Positions 63,138 to 64,000 of a DNA stretch of 64,000 nucleotides are shown piece by piece. Source of the stretch: Spongiibacter pelagi (GTDB lineage: Bacteria; Pseudomonadota; Gammaproteobacteria; Pseudomonadales; Spongiibacteraceae); assembly GCF_014705705.1 (NCBI RefSeq), contig NZ_JACXLD010000004.1, positions 124,001 through 188,000 on the forward strand. The letters are read 5' to 3'. The notes below the pieces were generated by a model. It saw only the letters and a list, made by a program, of their open reading frames with translations, was not told where the DNA came from and did no database searches. The translations under genes and the position numbers were made by a program. Each line of letters opens with the position of its first letter. Position 1 is the first letter of the stretch.

Positions 63138-64000
63138 ATGAGCAAACCGGAATCCCACGTAACCAATTTCGTGCGCGATGTGATTGAAGCCGATATTGCG
63201 GCGGGCAAACTTACCTCCGAGCAGGTGGTCACCCGTTTCCCTCCTGAACCTAATGGCTACCTGCATGTTGGGCACGCCAAATCTATTTGTTTGAATTTCG
63301 GTCTGGCTCAGTCCTTTGGTGGCCAGTGTAATCTGCGTTTTGACGACACCAATCCCGGCAAGGAAGATCAGGAATACGTCGACGCGATTATGGAAGATGT
63401 GCGCTGGCTGGGTTTTCAGTGGGCGGGCGAGGTGCGTTATGCCTCAGATTATTTCGATCAGTTTTACGCTTGGGCGCAGGAGCTTATCGGCAAAGGTTTG
63501 GCCTATGTCTGTGATCTGAGTCCGGAGCAGGCCAGTGAATATCGCGGTTGGGCGACCCAGCCGGGCAAGCCGAGCCCGTTTCGTGAGCGCAGCGCTGAGG
63601 AAAACCTCGACCTGCTGGAGCGCATGAAAAACGGCGAGTTTGACGAGGGCAGCCGAGTGCTGCGTGCCAAAATTGATATGGCCTCGCCGAATATGAATCT
63701 GCGCGATCCCATTCTTTACCGTATCCGCAAGCAGTCTCACCACCAGACTGGCGACAAATGGTGCATTTATCCGAGCTATGATTTTTCTCATGGTCAGGAA
63801 GATGCGCTGGAAGGGGTAACGCACTCTATTTGTACCCTGGAGTTTGCCGATCACCGTCCGCTGTATGAGTGGTTTCTTGAGAATTTGTCAGTGCCCGCTA
63901 AACCGCGCCAATATGAGTTTGGTCGTTTGAATCTGGACTACACCGTGACCAGCAAGCGCAAACTCAAACGTTTGGTCGATGAAAATCATGTGGCGGGCTG
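63138..64000 (+). CDS. glnS: Glutaminyl-tRNA synthetase (partial, runs off the window)
   Basis: The first 287 residues of a class I glutaminyl-tRNA synthetase. The HIGH motif is [15 protein letters not shown], and [14 protein letters not shown] and the tail [11 protein letters not shown] (the KMSKS-equivalent) are visible just before the edge. ATG 63138 matches the family start. The anticodon-binding domains lie beyond the window. Confidence 0.97.
   Translation, partial: MSKPESHVTNFVRDVIEADIAAGKLTSEQVVTRFPPEPNGYLHVGHAKSICLNFGLAQSFGGQCNLRFDDTNPGKEDQEYVDAIMEDVRWLGFQWAGEVRYASDYFDQFYAWAQELIGKGLAYVCDLSPEQASEYRGWATQPGKPSPFRERSAEENLDLLERMKNGEFDEGSRVLRAKIDMASPNMNLRDPILYRIRKQSHHQTGDKWCIYPSYDFSHGQEDALEGVTHSICTLEFADHRPLYEWFLENLSVPAKPRQYEFGRLNLDYTVTSKRKLKRLVDENHVAG

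Overview
The window is 64 kb of chromosome from a Gram-negative gammaproteobacterium, most likely a marine member of the Cellvibrionales or a relative of Pseudomonas. This is inferred from gene content and order: lolCDE-DUF2062-comEC-exbBD-msbA-lpxK-kdsB-PTP-murB, gacA-uvrC-pgsA, lexA-sulA, the csiV/mfd//gap block, a six-subunit Na+-NQR, acnB and a nitrate-uptake cluster. Species cannot be named from the sequence alone.

Layout. 1-4.3 kb: a two-gene RND efflux system behind a TetR-type palindrome. 4.3-5.4 kb: a divergent DAHP-synthase-like enzyme on the minus strand. 5.6-18.8 kb: a dense, mostly overlapping plus-strand run for the outer envelope (lipoprotein release, ComEC, ExbBD, MsbA, LpxK, KdsB, MurB), a low-molecular-weight phosphatase and an AlkB-like repair enzyme. 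18.9-22.3 kb: gacA/uvrY-type regulator, uvrC, pgsA, then tRNA-Gly and tRNA-Cys. 22.4-26.9 kb: a PilU-type ATPase, an unrecognised protein resembling an inactive recombinase, and a secreted subtilase-like protein.

26.98-30.43 kb: tRNA-Leu(UAA) carries a small integrated element bounded by 56-bp direct repeats of the tRNA 3' half. The element holds a frameshifted tyrosine integrase with its candidate arm sites, two coupled unknown genes, a small secreted protein and a startless MarR-like remnant. A higBA-type toxin-antitoxin pair lies just outside its right end. 31.2-39.6 kb: lexA-sulA with a double SOS box, a DUF6763 protein, an MscS channel, a methylthioinosine phosphorylase-type enzyme, csiV and mfd. 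39.6-48.4 kb: an extended GAPDH and nqrABCDEF-apbE-nqrM, the Na+-pumping NADH:quinone oxidoreductase with its flavin transferase and maturation factor. 48.6-56 kb: a histidine kinase with an ethylene-receptor-like sensor domain, acnB, a DUF1289 protein, miaE and two cobalamin genes. 56-61.6 kb: nasST and nrtABD for nitrate sensing and uptake, behind a sigma-54 promoter and a leader attenuator. 61.8-64 kb: lpxH, ppiB and the start of glnS, which runs off the window.

The points most worth a second look are the ethylene-receptor-like kinase, the intrinsic terminator that doubles as the apbE signal-peptide code, the tRNA-Leu element whose two attachment copies differ by a compensatory base pair, the possibly leaderless higBA promoter, the subtilase-like protein whose catalytic His is replaced by Glu, and the sigma-54 plus attenuator control of nrt. 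No CRISPR array, rRNA operon or intact insertion sequence was seen.
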